A stretch of DNA of 64,000 bases from the NCBI GenBank assembly GCA_018136815.1, contig CM030932.1:2564234-2628233 (forward strand). Direction: 5' to 3'. The translations under genes were made by a program, and so were the position numbers. A model generated the notes under the pieces. The model saw only the letters and a program-made list of their open reading frames with translations, did no database searches and was not told the DNA's origin. Shown here piece after piece: positions 41,824 through 51,672 of the stretch (the stretch's first letter is position 1; each line of letters begins with the position of its first letter). This DNA comes from Isochrysis galbana (Eukaryota; Haptophyta; Isochrysidales; Isochrysidaceae).

Positions 41824-44800
41824 TCAGTTAAGTTGGACGTGGGGCTGCTTTGTAGCGAGGGCATTGCGCAGCTCCTGGCCGAACTCGTCGAGCGAAAGCG
41901 AGCCTTTCTGCACCACCATATCGACCCCAGGTAGTTGCACCAGTCGAGCGTAATCTAACGCGCCCGAGTGCATGCACACAACGCCCCCGAAACCAAGCTC
42001 GTGGAGTTCTTGCACCAAGTTCGTGCCCAGCATCTCAATCTCGTCGTCGGCTCCAACGTCGAAGGTGAGGTGCTGATCGACGATGATGAGATGAGCGGCT
42101 CGTGGTGTCATGCCAGGTCGCGCAGGTGCACGTCCCATCGCAACGTCTATGAAGGCGTCAACCTCCGCCATTGAGGCGCCAAGCATAGCGCAATGATCAG
42201 CGCTGCAACCAAGAACGGACCTCGACAATGTGTCTAGCATACGACGCATCATTGCAGAATCATCTACACCGTAAATGACAAGCTCCTCCATGCCCCAGTC
42301 GTCCCCGGGTGGAGGCGCCGACTCTTCCCCCGTTGCATCCTGTGACGGCGAGTCAACTGAATCGGGCAAGCTTGACGATGCAGCTGGTACCGTGCGCTGC
42401 GGGGCGATGCTGGAGGGCATCGAGGAATTATCTGAAGCCGCCTCGAAGCAAGAGGTGCGAGAAGAGTTTGCGCGAGAGAGCCTATTCGGGCAGTTCGCCT
42501 CCTCTAGCGGGGCACTTGAGCGGACCGCCACGTCCCATTCGCCCGATTGGAGTGACGACGGCTCACTGCTCCGCACCGACAAGTCGCCCTGGGACGAGTT
42601 GGCATGGCGTTCAGCCGACGTTAGCATTCCGCTGCGAGACGGCGAGGTGGTGCGTCGTGCCCCCAGACCAGAATGTGGACGGCCGTGGCATCGGCTAACA
42701 TGAGGCGATGTCGAGTAACGTGACGAAGTCACATTCGAAGCGAGAGGCGAACTTGCCCCAAGAGTGAACGCTGCCATCACCGCACGAGGCGGGCCGTCAG
42801 CAGCGAACGCTGTCGTTGCACTTAGTTGGGTTGGAGATGGAGACCTCTCTGCCGATGCGAGCGGTCCGTCAGCGACTTGTGAGCTGTCACGCCTCCGAAT
42901 ATTGACCTGACGAGCCGTTGCGGCAGCATCAGACGGGGTTGCTGCGTGTACAAGACGCTCTAGAGCTGCGCGACCGATCGATTCAGCGGTCGAGAGCTCG
43001 ACAGCTGACGGCCGGCGAGCGCTATATGATGGATCTCGGGTTGTGCGTGACGCGGATGGCGCTGGATCGTGCGACGGCTGTGCGGAGGCCGTTGGATGGC
43101 AAGAGAGCTGCGCTCGAATTGTTGGCTGCGTTGTGGGCAGAGACTTTGTTGTAGTTTCTGGTGGTTTAGATCGAGACCATAGCGCGCGGCGCTCGGACGT
43201 CGGTCGCATGCCGACTCGAGGCCCTGCAGTCTGCTCCATGGCACGACCAAGGGGGCCCGGTGCCGAAACATCTGTGTTTGGCGGAAGCCACGCAGGTACT
43301 AGCGCATGGAAAGTGGTGGTGACGATTCCTTGTGGACCATCCGTGGTCGAGGTAAGCCACGCGTCGCCAGCAACGGCCGCGGCAGCCCGAGTCACCGTAG
43401 ACAGGCCAAGCCCGCCTCCGCGCCCGGGCGGCAGGGCCGCACCGGCCGGGGGCGCCGCTGCGGTAGGTGCCCCAACTGCCTGGTGTGCGGCGCTGCTACT
43501 TCGTCGGTCTCCCGCCTCTCCGACTGGGGCCGCGAACGACGTGGCCGATGAGCCAAATCCGCCTCCGCCCAATTCATCAAGATGGGAGGAACCTCGTGCA
43601 TCAGTATGGGCGCTGGTACGTAGTCGCGGAGATATCCTTGAAAAAGACGGGATGCCAGAATCTGGCGAACGATTCAGAGCCACAGTCCCGTTGTGGGCAC
43701 CGGATGGGTCGTGCGCTCGCATGCGCATCTGGACACGCGGGACGAAAGGCGACGCGGCAACGGAGCCGGTCAAGCTGGACCCGAATCCCACGGTTCCGGG
43801 GGCAAAATCGCCGTGTGGAAGTGGCTGGACTTCACCATGACTCGAAGGGAGCGAAATCGGCCGTGTAATATTAGGTGCACTAGGATAGAAGCGGCCGATG
43901 CTAGGTGTAGAGGCCGGAGAGGGCGATGCGCAAGAGGGCCGTCGGCGCACAACTGCTGGGGCTGTGGGCATCTCAGAAGCCCGATCGGCGAAAATGCGGT
44001 CGAGGCCGCGCGAGTGCCCGAAGGCAGCGGCGAGCTGGGACGGCTCGAGCTGGGGAAGTGAAGAAGGGTTTTGAGAAGATAGGACGACATAAAGGTAGTT
44101 TTGGTTGGGGTGCCGCTCCCATCCTAGTGAAGAGTTTATGGGAGAAGCGAGCGGAGAACTCGTGTTCGACGTGCGAGATCGTGCACTGTTGCCGGCTTGG
44201 CCGTGAGGGTTGAGGCCAAATGAGACGGTGCACCGTGCTGATCCCGCGACACCGTACTTGACGGCGTTGGAAGCGGCCTCCTCGAGCATGATCCGACTGC
44301 ACAAACACGAGGGAGGCAGGGATCGAAGGCACGTGTGAGGAGGGGCCAGGTGAATTGATACTTACGACCTGGGGGTGCCGTTGGGGGCACGGCCAATCGA
44401 CAGGATATGGGGACGAGGCCATCGTGTGAGCATGCCAAAGAGTCGTCAAAGTTGACAGAGTGTATGCGAGTTTTTATTGGTGGTGGAGGAGGAATATTCT
44501 TACGTTATCTGCTCATCGAACATGAGAACCGGGGGACATTCGGTGACATCGATGGCGAAGTCAGCTGGAAGGCACGCGCGAAGGAGGTCGGCGACGACGG
44601 CACACGAAGGACACGTGACGTAGATCCCCGCCTGTAGCTGGAGAACCATGTCATGTAGGTGGGACCAGTTGATCATTTGCCGGTTTTGCTCCCCTAGAAG
44701 CTCAATGGTTTCCCTCGCTCCTTCTGGCATGTTGCGCCTGCGGAACGAGAAGTAATGCAAGGCGCACGAGCTCAGCGCACAAACGGCTTACTATCAAGAT

Positions 44801-46982
44801 AGCCACCGCGCTCAAAAGAATCTTTCAGCGTGTGAGATCTCCCACCCTGGTGACCAGGATACTAGTCATCGGAAATGCATAGGCGCCAATACCAAACTCA
44901 CCAGTCCATTGCGAGCTTTTCGCATAGGAACCTTGCAGATGCGGCGCGGTTCTTGAGGAGATGCGAAAGGCGCGAGTCGGCAGCAAGACGAAGGGTATGA
45001 AGACGTTTGGCCTGTGTGACCTGCATGAAGAGCTCACGCTGGTGTTTCTCATGTAATCGAAGCAGTAATGAGGATATCAGTACCTGAGGTTTCCGTGTCA
45101 AGTGGGAGACGTGTAAGTGTCGGGCAGGAGGGGGGGGAGGGGGGGGGGGGGGGGGGGCGAATGGGCCATTGCCACGAGATAGTGAAGAAGGCAGATAGGT
45201 CAGTGAGTTTGTGCGATTGCACTAGAGGCACAGGGAATGGTCCCACAACGGGTCCTCCATCGCCGGACTGTTACTCACCGCCAAGGCTTTAAGGCTCATC
45301 TCCCCCTCGTCGTCGGGGGAGGCCACACCAAGTGTAGTGGCCGCCGCTGCAGCTAGTACAACTCCCGCAAAAAGGCAGCGTGAGTAAAACGCGACGCCAA
45401 CGGCATGCATTAAGTAAATCGTGAGGATGAGAATGAGTTGGAGGAGAGCAGCGGACGTTGGAGATCCACGCTGATAACCGCGGCAAGGGAGGTTGAGGCC
45501 GTACTGGGCGAGAAGTGACGTGTCCGATTGAGCGCAAAGCAATCTGCCGGATGCGCCGATGCAAACAGCCATGCTGAAGTGGACATGGGTGAGGGGCGAT
45601 GAGTGATGGCGAGCAAAAACAAGTCCAATTGGGGGATGGAGCCCGAGGGTCACCGCACAAGAGATGCTGTGTCTAAGCCAAGGTGCGCTCGAAAAATTGT
45701 GTGGGAGCAGTTGGCCCAAGCAGGCAGTAGGCATGGACACAAGTACACTGGAAACCTTGAGAAAGTTCCAGGTACCAGCCGTATCCGCTGAGCGTGCTCC
45801 ACCAACCATGGGCTGTCCAAAAGCAGCCATGTCTTGTGACACTCAAACACTAATCTTCTCTCTCCTGCATCTGACGTCCCACCCATGATCGCCCACCTCC
45901 TCTTCTCGAAATGGCCGCAAGGACGCACAATGGCTGAGAGCAGCCACAGAGGCTCAGCACATGACATCGAGCGAGCGGGCACAATGTGCGGGGAAGCAAT
46001 CACGAGGCATGGCTCATCGTACCTTATTATCTGCACCACGTACGAAAAGAAAAGCTGCGCCTTGCCCTGATCCTTCATCTTGCTCGCCCCCCATCGCAGG
46101 ATTGTCCACGTCATTTGTGCTGGAACAGCAAATCCATAGAAGAGGCAGCCCCGCCCCACTTTCATGTCCGAACTATTGAAGGTCGACTGGGCCTGCGCAT
46201 TGGCCGAGCCCCAGTTAGAGGTGCCGGAAAGATGAGACTGAAGCATGTGTTCCGACGCGCAGGAGGCGTAGCCGAGCGCTAGAATGACGATGGGGATCGT
46301 TTGATGAATTCCATGCGATGACCCAAACATGGCCGCCCGGTATTTGCGCTCCACCTATGAGGGAGGGTTGCAAGGAGGTGACATACCCAAGCATAGAGCG
46401 CGTTGCTGACCATGATATACTGACGGGGGCAGCATACTGCGATGGACCGCCGAGGCGTGGCGTGCAAATGGGAGACATTAGGGATGATGGTTTGCTCCAA
46501 GCCCTATACACAGCCGATGTGGGGGTCCGACAAAACTCCCCTCCCCCCGCCTCCTCTGATTCACCTCTCCCCAACGCCATGCAACGGCTCGGAGCAATAA
46601 GGCGTGATCCCACCTGACCACTAAACTCCATTGTGATTGGATGCATCGTAACAGGCCCCTGATGCTCGTTGTCCTCAGTCGAGTCATCCTTATCCTTGTC
46701 CTTGGAGTCGATTGCGCCACGGTCGGGCTGCCCCCACTTTGCGTGGCGGAAGGTGGGATTCTTCTCCTTGGCAGGCTCCGGGACCTCGACGACAGGGTCC
46801 TGAACGGTGCACACCGCCGTCGAGGCTGGCTGGTGCATCGCCTTAAGCAGCAGCGAGACGGAAATGGTGAGGAAGAGAAGCGCAATGCCGAGCCTCGCAT
46901 CGGGAGTGCTGCCTACCATCCAGTGGCCAACGAGCGCGGCGGCAAGGGCGAGGGCGCCGAACGGCCTGGCGAGGTGTGCCAT
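41824..46982 (-). CDS. Hybrid sensor histidine kinase with N-terminal membrane helices and C-terminal receiver
   Basis: Exons clearly read: 46982-46619, 46436-46387, 46354 to about 46060 (end unresolved), an exon of unresolved start ending at 45279, then 45083-44902, 44737-44504 and 44296-41824. Resolved joins keep frame with GT-AG introns. The N-terminus has several TM helices (ARLGIALLFLTISVSLLLKA, GIHQTIPIVILALGYAS, LLQLILILTIYLMHAVGVAF). The dimerisation helix carries the likely phospho-histidine in RLSHLLKNRAASARFL. The ATPase domain has its N-box (MLEEAASNAVKYG) and the G-box (RGGGLGLSTVTRAAAAVAGD). About 200 Ser/Pro/Ala-rich residues lie between these boxes where the ATP lid should be. 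The canonical first D-x-G-x-G box is not obvious. A long disordered linker then leads to a receiver domain with GVDDSAMMRRML, the IIVDQHL phosphorylation site and MVVQKG. The ligand is unknown. Confidence 0.82.
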
Positions 46983-46989
46983 GGAGGGC

Positions 46990-47790
46990 GCTTTGTCCCT
47001 GCCCTGCCGGTCAGGCGTCAAAAAAGGGAGGTGGGAGGGGGGAAGGGGGAAGGGGGGAGTGGAGGGGGGAAGGGGCGCCAAGCCCGAGGAGCCGGGGGGG
47101 GGAGGTGGAAGGGGGAGAGATGGGAAGGCCCGGCGTGGCGAGAGGCGGAGACGGGGTGGCGTACAATTCTATACTCGAGTGGTGTAAAGAGTAATGGAGC
47201 TCTACTGGGATGGGGAGGGAGGAGGGGGGGGGGGGGCGAGGCGGCGGAGGGGGGAGAGGCGCCGGGGGGGGAGGGGGGGGGGGGGGGGGGGGGGGGAGAA
47301 AGGGGGGGAGAAGAAAGGGGGGGGGGGGGGGGGGGGGGAAGGGCAGCGGAGCAGAGAAACAAATCTTGGGAGTTGCCGCCTATCGCTCAATACTATTGTA
47401 CACTACACAATTCTAGTGAACGAGAGAAGCCGCCCACTCCCACCCTGGCCCCATGCACATTCTTCCCCCTTCCCTTCCCGCTCGGGAAGGGGGAGCAAAC
47501 AGTTGGGGCAGGTGACTCGAATCTATCGCCGTGGTACCCAGCAGGCAACCATGGCGGCTTGCGCGAGGGCGAGCGCCATCGCCGCTCGCATCACAGTCCT
47601 GTATCCTGTATTCGCAGGATAAGATTGTAAGATTCCCACTACATTCACACACACGCACATTCACGGGGTATCGGTATCGCGCGCGACACTAAGACACTAA
47701 GAGTAACACAGCAGAATGCGTGCGACAATAACATGCAGAAAAGATAAAACGGCGGGGACGGACCTCCGCCTTTCGGGAGTTCCACGCGAG
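46990..47790. other. G-rich spacer upstream of the kinase
   Basis: G runs of up to about 22 occur around 47220-47340. ORFs across it are Gly/Arg or Pro/Ser repeats. No gene seen. Confidence 0.5.
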
Positions 47791-47800
47791 GGGAATCTAA

Positions 47801-47986
47801 TAGGGCGGTCAAACAGGGGCTTTTTTACTATTAGTAAGGGTAGGGCTGATTTTTTGACCGTGGCGCGATGCCCAATAAAAATAAAAAAGCTCCGGGGGGG
47901 GGGCCACCTGCCGCCACTAGGGCCCGGTAAAGGTTTTGTGCCCGAACCCCCAAAGTTTTGTGCAAAAATTTTGCAAAAGGTGGCGC
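47801..47986 (-). repeat. Family C-type repeat, reversed, split by a hAT-type element
   Basis: TAGGGCGGTCAAACAGGGGC is the reversed family C terminus. The remainder (GGTAAAGGTTTTGTGCCCGA, CAAAGTTTTGTGC) resembles the 770-890 stretch on the opposite strand. The element at 47995-48794 interrupts its end. Confidence 0.5.
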
Positions 47987-47994
47987 CTGCTCCC

Positions 47995-48794
47995 CAGGGC
48001 GTATGGGTTCACGTTGACACGCCCTCGAGAGCCCATTACAGTAGCTTGGGCAAGGTGTTAACCCATCTGGCCTCTTACAAGTGTTGACGCAGGGCACAAC
48101 AAGTGTTGACACGGTGTTGACGCACTTCCACTCGTCACTGTTGCGGTTGCTGGTTGCTGATTCTGCTTGCTTTAGCGGGCAGCGCGGCAGCGCGCGCGAG
48201 GGAATACGCGGTCAAATGACAAAATGCCTATCGGGACACGCGCGGCCCCGCGCAGGTGGAACGCGCAGGCGAGCGCGCAGCGCGCAACGTGAGCGTCGGC
48301 CGGTCGGTCGCGCGCAGCGAGTGCGGCGAGCAGCCGGTCCACGGCCGCGAAGGCGGCCACCGCCGTCGCACCTCCGACCGCCGCCGCTGCCTCCTCACGC
48401 AGTAGGCGGCCCACGCGTGCACAAGGAGTAGCACGGTCCCATCGCGCCGCCCGTGTAGCGGCAGCAGCGCAGCACGCGCAGCAGCAGGTGCAGTGGTGCA
48501 GCCGCGCAAGCTCCAAGTTGGCCATGGTGCCCGTGCCGAAGAGCAACTCCCCACTTGCCACTTGGCCGTGCAGCTCCTCGTGCGCGCGTACGCGCGGCAC
48601 GTAGCATTCAGTGGGTGCGTGAGTGCGTGGGTGCGTGGGTGCACAGTAGTACACAGCACCGGCAGTGTGGTGTTAACCCGCTGCTGGTACCAACACTTGC
48701 AGATTGAGGTGTTAACGCATGTGCCACACCTAGCCGATGGAGGTGTTAACGCAAAGTGGGTCAACACCGGGTAAACGTGAACCCATACGCCCTG
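47995..48794. mobile_element. 800-bp non-autonomous hAT-type DNA transposon
   Basis: Both ends carry CAGGGCGTATGGGTTCACG in inverted orientation. The match extends to 24 bp with one mismatch (47995-48018 and 48771-48794). The 8-bp target-site duplication CTGCTCCC is exact at 47987-47994 and 48795-48802. Eight-bp duplications with a CAGGG terminus are typical of the hAT superfamily. Subterminal GTGTTGAC and GTGTTAAC units are clustered inside both ends (48012-48125 and 48670-48765), as expected for transposase-binding sites. There is no transposase. The centre (about 48172-48655) is GC-rich and holds a 160-codon protein-like frame on the minus strand, so it may be captured host sequence. Confidence 0.9.
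48172..48654 (-). CDS. Coding-like cargo inside the hAT-type element
   Basis: This is an unrecognised frame: ECYVPRVRAHEELHGQVASG, LLFGTGTMANLELARLHHC, ARVGRLLREEAAAAVGGATA, AVDRLLAALAARDRPADAHV and ARVPIGILSFDRVFP. The composition, with amphipathic Ala/Leu/Arg helices, is more protein-like than chance in this GC-rich DNA. No homology is claimed, and an alternative is that it is simply a GC-biased open frame. The ATG at 48654 lies in CA-rich DNA, so the true start, if any, is unclear. Confidence 0.3.
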   Translation of the reverse strand: MYYCAPTHPRTHAPTECYVPRVRAHEELHGQVASGELLFGTGTMANLELARLHHCTCCCACCAAAATRAARWDRATPCARVGRLLREEAAAAVGGATAVAAFAAVDRLLAALAARDRPADAHVARCALACAFHLRGAARVPIGILSFDRVFPRARCRAAR

Positions 48795-48802
48795 CTGCTC
48801 CC

Positions 48803-49312
48803 TGCTCCCACGTGACGTCTGTGATTGATGATTGATGAGCCGCGCCACCAGCGCGACCGGCGTGACGGGCGCGTCGCTCACGCTCAGCGTGGCGGCGGAG
48901 GCGAACGACGCGGGCCGCCCCGCGAGGCGCACCGTCGCGGCGCCTGGCGCGAGCCCGAGCACCTCGTCGTCGGCCACGAGCAAGGCGACGCCCCCGCCGC
49001 CGCCCTCGAGCGCGAAGCCGCCCACGAGCGGCGTCACGTCGAGCCCGCCGTCGACCCTCGGGGAAACTCTCGTCATGCAGTTGGCGCTGGATGGCCTGGG
49101 CCGCGACTCGAGTTGGTGGCTCCACAGTGCATGCACGGCGCGGGTGGTCGCACAGGGCCATCACAGACGTCGCAGGGCTCAAAGTAGGCGCGTGGTTTGG
49201 GTGTAAAGGTGATGTGCTCGAGCGGCACGCGTGGGGCGGGTGGATGATGGGCGAGGACCGACGGCTCCGTCCGTGTGGGGTGGTAGAACCAGCCCGTGGC
49301 GAGGAGGCGCAA
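48803..49312 (-). pseudogene. Coding-like zinc-ribbon segment, frame-disrupted
   Basis: On the minus strand 49312-49073 reads MRLLATGWFYHPTRTEPSVL, then RVPLEHITFTPKPRAYFEPC and CDVCDGPVRPPAPCMHCG, a C-x2-C / C-x2-C zinc-binding pair. Another frame carries RVAAQAIQRQLHDESFPE, and a third carries GGLDVTPLVGGFALEGGGGG, VALLVADDEVLGLAPGAATV and VRLAGRPASFASAATLSV. All three pieces look like protein and lie in order. Either short introns join them or this is a decayed host gene. I do not recognise the family. The hAT-type element was inserted just past its downstream end. Confidence 0.4.
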
Positions 49313-49379
49313 CGCATAGCTTGGGGAGAGTCACTGCGTGTTGAGAGGAAAGCGGGGGGGGGGGGGGCAAGCGTGAATT

Positions 49380-51495
49380 AGCTTTGTTTTGTACCACTGT
49401 TTAATCTAAAAAGAAAACAGATATGTTGAAAAACCACCTGGTCCTCTTTTGACGGAACGCGACTTCCCGGTGATCTTTCCCCCCCTTCCTCCTGTGTCTC
49501 CGAGTGGGTGGGACGAGATAGTCGGCCACGCAACGCGTGTGATAGAGCGTTCGAAAGAGCGCCCGCCTTCAGCCACTGAAGGACAAAAGTCGCACGACAC
49601 AAACACCCCGCCTCAAAGACCGGGGACCGAGCCACAGAACAAAGAGGTCAGGGTTTCTGAAGACGAAAAATACATCAGCAAGCTAAACAATATATGGATA
49701 CATATCGAAACTGACTACCTAGGAGAGGTAACAGACACCGGCAACGTGGCAGAAGTCGGAGAGATCCAACACTATCACCCGCCAGCCAGATGGGAGGGCG
49801 GATACAAAGGCCCAAGGCACATGGAGTACCCCCTCGCGGATGAATATGCCATACGAAAAGGAAAGGTCGCACTTGACGCGATAACAGTCGCAGACATTAC
49901 CAAGGCCACGCTTAAAGCGACCCGGAGCAACGCCCCGCAAGCGGCAAGATTAGCATGGGAGAGAAGGCTGAATATCACAAACGAAGAATGGAAGCACATA
50001 GCTAAACTATACACAATGCCGTTATTAAAACACACGGACAAGCACCTCCACTTCAAACATATCACACACAGAAGAATTGGTACTAGAAATAGATTCATAG
50101 ACACTCAGACAGACATATGTAGGCTATGTCGTCGACACCGCGAAAACTCGTGCCATCTAGCGTGGTGTCCCGCGACGAAAACCATATTCGAGACCATAGA
50201 CGCCCTCAACAACTACACTCCTCCCCCCAGAAAGGACACGCACACAGAAAATAAAGGATAGATTATTTGCATATCCTGGTACGAACACTCCCGAAAGCCT
50301 AAAAGCACTATACGTGATAGCGTGGAAATATATACTAAGAGACTTCTACAGAGTAGAATTTGAGTCATACGAATACCACTACATACCTATCCTAGAGTCT
50401 ACACTAGTGAGATTCACTACATTAGTCAGGAGCCTCACCCCGCCAAAAGCGCACTGCTCTGCACGCACGCACAAAGCCGCTCAAGGGAGAAAGCCCAAAC
50501 TCAAGAAATCGCTAGAACTCAGCGCCCCCGTATTCATTGAAAACGAGAAAGGCAGACTACAACTGAGCGAAAACACCCGCCTCGTAGCAAAAGCACTTGG
50601 CCTCGCTGAAAGACTCGCATAACATGAGGCGTCGGCCCGGGGAAACTTACCATCCAAGAACGCGATCGATCACTATAGGTCATCTAAGAGGAACGCCGCG
50701 CGCACTAAGCCAAGGGGCCATGGAACAACTCTAAAAACAAACGGGTCACTCAGTGGCACAGGAGGGAGCGGAGAACACGCCGCCGAGGACAAGTGCACAC
50801 AGCTCCGCTCGGACCCCCCACATATCCCGAGCCCCTAAGTAGAGCACGAGGGGAGTTGCCGCAAGGCGGGGAATGAGGGTGAGGAAGGGAAGGGGGCGTG
50901 GCTACGAATATGCGAGTCAGTGCCACGGGGGAGGCGAGAATATTAAAAGGTTTTTTTTTTTGTGTCTCCGAGTGGGCGGCCGACTCTGTCTCGTCTTATC
51001 CTGTAAACAGGCGCGAGACTTACCGATTTTCCGGTGGGCGGAGCTCTCGCTCGCGCCCACCCCCTTCTCCGCGCTCTCTCTCCCCTCTCCTGCGGCACGC
51101 GCGATGGTGCGCCTGCGGCAGGCCTCCAGCTGCCCTCTGGCGGCCCCTGGAGGCTCCTGGAGGCCAGCTCAGGGGGCAGAGGAGGCTGGGGCTGGGCCCT
51201 GGCCTCCCCTGCCTCTCCCTCGCTGGCGCTCCCGAGCCTCTGGGGCCCCCACGCTGCACCTGTCTGCCTGTCGACCAGGGGGGGGGGGGGTTGGAGCATT
51301 GGGCTGGTCACGAGGGGCCAGGATGGGCGAATGGGGCGAGCCTGTGGGGAAGGAAGTGGGTCAGTAGGGCAGTGGCCTCCGGGCAAGCCATCAGGCATGC
51401 CAGGAGGATGGGTGGTTCCTCCCCCATGGCAGGGGAGGAGTGGAGAGAGGGGGGGGCTCGTGCCCCCCCATGGGTCAACCAAGTATAAACTTAGT
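49380..51495 (-). repeat. GC-rich repeat family B, copy 2, split by a LINE
   Basis: 50977-51495 matches family B copy 1 (GCGGAGCTCTCGCTCGCGCC, CTCCTGGAGGCCAGCTCAGG, CACCTGTCTGCCTGTCGACC, AAGTATAAACTTAGTTG). The left flank 49380-49508 (AAGAAAACAGATATG, GACGGAACGCGACTT) continues into it once the LINE is removed. Copy 2 keeps CTCCCTCGCTGGCGCTCC intact, the empty site for the LINE in copy 1. Confidence 0.65.
49509..50960 (+). mobile_element. 5'-truncated LINE with C-terminal zinc-knuckle region
   Basis: The target-site duplication TGTGTCTCCGAGTGGG (16 bp) is exact at 49493-49508 and 50961-50976. The coding remnant spans two frames. 49509-50261 ends in the LINE-type C-x2-C-x7-H-x4-C motif (CRLCRRHRENSCHLAWC). 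A second frame from about 50267 to 50622 carries YVIAWKYILRDFYRVEFESY and a basic C-terminus. The 3' UTR includes CCCCTAAGTAGAGCACGAGG, GCCGCAAGGC and GGGGGCGTGGCTACG, and ends ATTAAAAGG plus T11. No reverse transcriptase is present because of 5' truncation. One frame change separates the two parts. Confidence 0.88.
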
Positions 51496-51672
51496 TGTGC
51501 ATCAAGAAGACGGATGCATACATCCAGTGGACGTATCCATAATGGACGTACTCATAATACAGTCTAGCTAGTCAGGGTGTAGCTTTTGAAGCTGGGCGAA
51601 TCAAGGTCGCCGTTGTGCAGTTTTCTCGTAGCTTGCCCGGCAAGCACGTAATCGTGGGTATTGCCACGCGTT

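Noticed and set aside
46641-47630. 329-aa plus-strand ORF
   Set aside because: Antisense to kinase exon 1 and then a Gly-rich homopolymer tract.
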